DNA of 64,000 bases, from the NCBI RefSeq assembly GCF_039524395.1, contig NZ_BAAAGO010000021.1; one strand, given 5' to 3'. A program made the translations under genes and the position numbers. The notes under the pieces are model-generated. The model was not told the origin of the DNA. It saw only the letters and a list, made by a program, of their open reading frames with translations, and did no database searches. How positions within the stretch are numbered: position 1 is the first letter of the stretch; every line of letters starts with the position of its first letter. The DNA comes from Micropruina glycogenica (GTDB taxonomy: Bacteria > Actinomycetota > Actinomycetes > Propionibacteriales > Propionibacteriaceae). Of this stretch, positions 61,225 through 64,000 are shown one piece after another.

Positions 61225-61473
61225 CTAAACGACACCCTGATCAGACTCAAACCAACGGTCGGTCGGTTCGGCCGGTGGTCGTCGGCTCACCGACCTGACC
61301 AATCGTAACGGAGGCAGCAACCCCGCCTCGGTCATCGCTCGCAGGGCGCTCACCTCGTCGCCCTCGAGCGTCATCACACCCTCGTTGGGCCCGAGCAGCG
61401 CCGTCACCATGCAGTCGCCACAGGCAGGCCCGCGCACCGCGCACGTGCCGCAATCGATCCTCACCATGTCCAT
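61225..61473 (-). CDS. Small Cys-rich actinobacterial protein
   Basis: An 82-residue protein of a conserved actinobacterial type. MVRIDCGTCAVRGPACGDCM shows Cys-x2-Cys-x6-Cys-x2-Cys, a likely zinc knuckle, then a helical region (EVSALRAMTEAGLLPPLRLV). Start ATG 61473; another ATG two codons later is possible. It lies between the NlpC gene and the exonuclease-UvrC-like gene. Function unknown. Confidence 0.75.
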   Translation of the reverse strand: MDMVRIDCGTCAVRGPACGDCMVTALLGPNEGVMTLEGDEVSALRAMTEAGLLPPLRLVRSVSRRPPAEPTDRWFESDQGVV

Positions 61474-61570
61474 AGGAGCAGTCTGCGGGCCGCCACGGAC
61501 AGTTTTCGATCGCCTGTTCGGCCAGCGCGTCGAACGAAAACCGTCAGAGGGTGTGCCTAACGTCTCGACC

Positions 61571-63334
61571 ATGACCTCGCTGCCGGCACAACCGACCATC
61601 GACGACCTGGGCACCCCGTTGGCCCTGGTGTCGTTCTGTGTGGTCGATCTCGAGACCACCGGCGGGGGTCTGGACGACCGGGTCACCGAGATCGGGGCGG
61701 TGAAGGTGCGCGGCGGCGAGGTGCTGGGCGAGTTTCAGACCCTGGTGAACCCCAAGGCGCACATTCCGCCACTGATCGCGGTGCTCACGGGCATCACCAA
61801 CTCGATGGTGGCCGACGCGCCCCGGCTCTCGGCCGCACTGCCCGGGTTTCTGGAGTTCTCTCGCGGGTGCGTCATGGTGGCGCACAATGCCGGCTTCGAC
61901 ATGGGCTTTCTCAAGCGCGCCTGCACCGAGTTCGGCTACGCGTGGCCGAACCCCGCGGTGGTCGACACCGTGGCGCTGGCCCGCCAGGCCCTGCTGCGCG
62001 ACGAGGTGCGCAACCACAAGCTGGCAACGCTGGCCCAGCATTTTCGGGCCGAGGTCACGCCCAACCACCGGGCCCTCACCGACGCGCAGGCCACCGTGAC
62101 GGTGCTGCACGGGCTACTCGAGCGGGTCGGCAATCTCGGGGTGCACACCCTTGAAGACCTGCTCGAGTTCACCCGACGGGTTTCGCCGCAGCGCCGGGCC
62201 AAGCGCACCTGGGCCGCCGGCCTGCCCAAGAGCCCCGGTGTCTACTGGTTCGTCGCGGACGGCCGCGACCTGGCCGGCCGGGCCACCCGGCAGGTGCTCT
62301 ACGTCGGGAAGAGCCGCAATCTGGCGGCCCGGGTGCGCAGCTACTTCACCGCGGCCGAAACCCGCCCCCGCATCGACGAGATGGTACGCATCGCCACCGG
62401 CGTCGAGCACCTCGAATGCAGCACCGAACTCGAGGCGGAAGTGCTCGAACTCCGGTTGATCGCCACGCACTCGCCGCGCTACAACCGGCGCTCGAAGTTC
62501 CCTGAGCGCAGGGTATGGCTCAAGCTGACCCGCGAGCCCTTCCCCCGGTTGTCGATCGTGCGGCAATGCCTGGCCGACGGGGCCGACTACTTCGGCCCGT
62601 TCAGCAGGCGCAGTGGCGCCGAGGCAGTCCAAACCGCGCTGTACGACGCCTTTCCGATCAGGCAGTGCACCACCCGGCTCTCGCCGCGCCGGGTCAGCGG
62701 GGCGTGCGTGCTGGGCGAAATGGGCAAGTGCCTGGCCCCGTGCGAACTGGCCGTCACGCCGCAGCAGTACGGCGAACTGATCGAGCAGGTGCGCTCGAGC
62801 CTGACCACCGACATTCGTCCGGTGTTGAATGCCGCGCAGAGCAGGCTGGCCTCGCTGATCCGCCGGCAGCGGTTCGAGGACGCCGCGGTGGTGACCGCTC
62901 GCCTCTCGGGTTTCGCCAGCAGTGCCGTGCGGCACCACCGGGTGGCCAGCCTGGCCGGCTGCCCGCAGATCGTGGCGGCGTATCGGCAGGTCGACGACTG
63001 GCATATTCACGTCATTCGTTACGGACGGCTGGCCGCCGCGGCCCGGGCTCGACCCGGTGACGTGCCGCAGGCGATCGCCCGTTCGGCCGTGGCGGTGGCC
63101 GAGCAGGTGGCGCCGCCCGTGGGGCCTCAGTCCGCGGCCACCACCGAAGAGACCGAACGCATCGCGGCGTGGCTCGAGCGGCCGGGCGTCCGGCTCATCG
63201 ACATCGAGGGCGATTGGTCGTGGCCGTTGCACATCGGGCTGGCCGAAGGCGACCTGGCCCGGCACGCCCTGCCCGACCCACTGCCGTCCGACAGACCGCA
63301 GCAAGCGGCCTCGGGCGCGAGCAAGGCGGTTTAG
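61571..63334 (+). CDS. DEDDh exonuclease fused to UvrC-type GIY-YIG endonuclease
   Basis: A 587-residue DNA repair nuclease. Residues 15-195 form a DnaQ-like 3'-5' exonuclease: ExoI VVDLETTGGG, ExoII HNAGFDMGFLK, ExoIII NHRALTDAQATV. Residues 215-300 form a GIY-YIG domain (SPGVYWFVADG, VLYVGKSRNLAARVRSYF), followed by a UvrC-like region with a Cys cluster (RRVSGACVLGEMGKCLAPCE) and a UVR-type helix. It is the counterpart of Rv2191 and of Cho-like incision enzymes. ATG 61571 is divergent from the small Cys protein. Probably acts in backup excision repair. Confidence 0.92.
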   Translation: MTSLPAQPTIDDLGTPLALVSFCVVDLETTGGGLDDRVTEIGAVKVRGGEVLGEFQTLVNPKAHIPPLIAVLTGITNSMVADAPRLSAALPGFLEFSRGCVMVAHNAGFDMGFLKRACTEFGYAWPNPAVVDTVALARQALLRDEVRNHKLATLAQHFRAEVTPNHRALTDAQATVTVLHGLLERVGNLGVHTLEDLLEFTRRVSPQRRAKRTWAAGLPKSPGVYWFVADGRDLAGRATRQVLYVGKSRNLAARVRSYFTAAETRPRIDEMVRIATGVEHLECSTELEAEVLELRLIATHSPRYNRRSKFPERRVWLKLTREPFPRLSIVRQCLADGADYFGPFSRRSGAEAVQTALYDAFPIRQCTTRLSPRRVSGACVLGEMGKCLAPCELAVTPQQYGELIEQVRSSLTTDIRPVLNAAQSRLASLIRRQRFEDAAVVTARLSGFASSAVRHHRVASLAGCPQIVAAYRQVDDWHIHVIRYGRLAAAARARPGDVPQAIARSAVAVAEQVAPPVGPQSAATTEETERIAAWLERPGVRLIDIEGDWSWPLHIGLAEGDLARHALPDPLPSDRPQQAASGASKAV

Positions 63335-63343
63335 TATGCCGCC

Positions 63344-63622
63344 ATGATCACCGCCATTGTGTTCGTCGAAGCCGAAGTGGCTCGCATTCCTGAGGTCGCT
63401 GCCCAGATCGCCGACCTCGACGGCGTGTCAGAGGTGTACTCGGTCACCGGCGGCATCGATCTGATCGCCATGATTCGGGTCCGTTCGATCGACGAGGTCG
63501 CCGAGGTGATCGCCGAGCGGCTCAACAAGGTGCCCGGGGTGTTGAACACCGAAACCCACATCGCCTTCAGGGCCTACAGCTCGCACGATCTCGAGGCGGC
63601 GTTCTCGCTGGGGGCCGAGTGA
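63344..63622 (+). CDS. Stand-alone Lrp/AsnC ligand-binding (RAM) domain protein
   Basis: A 92-residue protein with only the alpha/beta effector-binding half of Lrp-type regulators (TAIVFVEAEVARIPEVAAQI, GVSEVYSVTGGIDLIAMIRV, VPGVLNTETHIAFRAYS) and no DNA-binding helix-turn-helix. Such dimeric RAM proteins are widespread in actinobacteria and may bind amino acids or modulate full-length regulators. It starts 9 bases after the nuclease stop. Confidence 0.88.
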   Translation: MITAIVFVEAEVARIPEVAAQIADLDGVSEVYSVTGGIDLIAMIRVRSIDEVAEVIAERLNKVPGVLNTETHIAFRAYSSHDLEAAFSLGAE

Positions 63623-63783
63623 CGCAGGCCGACGCGCCGCGCCGCCGGCTGAGCGACCGCACCCTGTGGGTGCTGGTCGGCCTGGCCGCCGTGGCGCTTG
63701 CGGTGGCGATCGGGCTGGCGCTGTGGCTCAACGCCACCCCACCGCTGCAGCCCGTGCCGGTGGCGTCCAGACCCAGCGCCTGA
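63619..63783 (+). CDS. Small single-helix membrane protein
   Basis: A 54-residue open frame starting with GTG overlapping the previous stop (GTGA). MTQADAPRRRLSDRTLWVLV begins a basic N-terminus with one hydrophobic helix (about residues 17-38) and a Pro-rich tail (ATPPLQPVPVASRPSA). Coupled translation with the RAM protein and clean composition support it; function unknown. Confidence 0.55.
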   Translation: MTQADAPRRRLSDRTLWVLVGLAAVALAVAIGLALWLNATPPLQPVPVASRPSA

Positions 63784-63786
63784 CGC

Positions 63787-64000
63787 CGCTGGTCGAGCCC
63801 GTCGAGACCTCTGCCGCCCGAGGACCATTCGCTGGTCGAGCTCGTCGAGGCCACTACGCAAGACGCCGGCCGAGCCTTCGCGACTCCCAACGCAGGGGGT
63901 CTCGACAAGCTGTGAGAGTTGGTGGTGGCTGGCCTGGGGCTAGCTGGCAGGGTGGTGGGACCGGTTGTTCGTGTGCGGGTCGTGACCCTTCGACAAGCTG
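63787..64000. repeat. Repeat-rich window end
   Basis: It contains copies of the TCTCGACA-type repeat at 63787-63809 and 63831-63851 (inverted orientation), a partial copy at 63899-63912, and a TTCGACAAGCTG at the window end. No gene seen in the last 217 bases. Confidence 0.6.

Overview
The window is a high-GC Gram-positive chromosome segment, best explained as an actinobacterium of or near the Propionibacteriaceae. The support is the ribosomal order infA-rpmJ-rpsM-rpsK-rpsD-rpoA-rplQ, paired G5/DUF348 resuscitation-promoting factors, a PASTA-type Ser/Thr kinase, a class II DAHP synthase, an L17 protein with a long actinobacterial tail, and frequent GTG/TTG starts. The genus is inferred, not proven.

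Layout: 0-3.2 kb, an ECF vitamin/metal transporter (ecfT partial, fused double ATPase, S component). 3.4-6.2 kb, sodA and two tandem Rpf peptidoglycan hydrolases. 6.5-9.9 kb, single genes (S33 hydrolase, tail-collar protein, Tat lipoprotein of the intradiol dioxygenase fold, LysE exporter). 10.0-10.7 kb, a rearrangement scar with remnants of a two-component system and a CPBP protease. 10.8-14.9 kb, the core ribosomal operon on the minus strand. 15.2-19.3 kb, FNT channel, HelD-type RNA polymerase recycling ATPase and metF (helD and metF overlap tail to tail by 92 bp).

19.3-35.1 kb is accessory and patchy: an NRAMP fragment, TetR, a four-gene membrane/stress operon (Ala-rich membrane protein, holin-X like, DUF3618, BrkB/YihY), remnants of a YjhG dehydratase and a DUF2231 protein, a two-component system plus ABC exporter plus erythromycin-esterase-like module, an operon katE-adh-SDR whose SDR is broken, and a chimeric ISL3/IS256 remnant.

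35.1-43.3 kb is a secreted alpha-glucan utilisation locus: Tat-exported clan GH-D hydrolase, ROK regulator, GH31 alpha-glucosidase, GH13 alpha-amylase, closed by a strong terminator. 44.0-64.0 kb returns to a conserved actinobacterial core comparable to the mycobacterial idsA2-pknL-aroG-plsC-NlpC/UvrC-like block: polyprenyl diphosphate synthase, thiE, PASTA kinase, class II DAHP synthase, PlsC, esterase, NlpC/P60, exonuclease/GIY-YIG fusion. Interspersed are a metzincin-like protein without a signal peptide behind a TetR gene, a SHOCT protein with no good start codon, and a mannosyltransferase-like membrane protein.

Several families of short intergenic repeats are scattered through the window (TCTCGACAAGCTCGACCA type, GATCCCGG...CCGGGATGAC type, GGGACGGTTC type, and a GGCGCGAGTT hairpin). 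They cluster at gene ends and at decay scars. No rRNA, tRNA or CRISPR array was seen.
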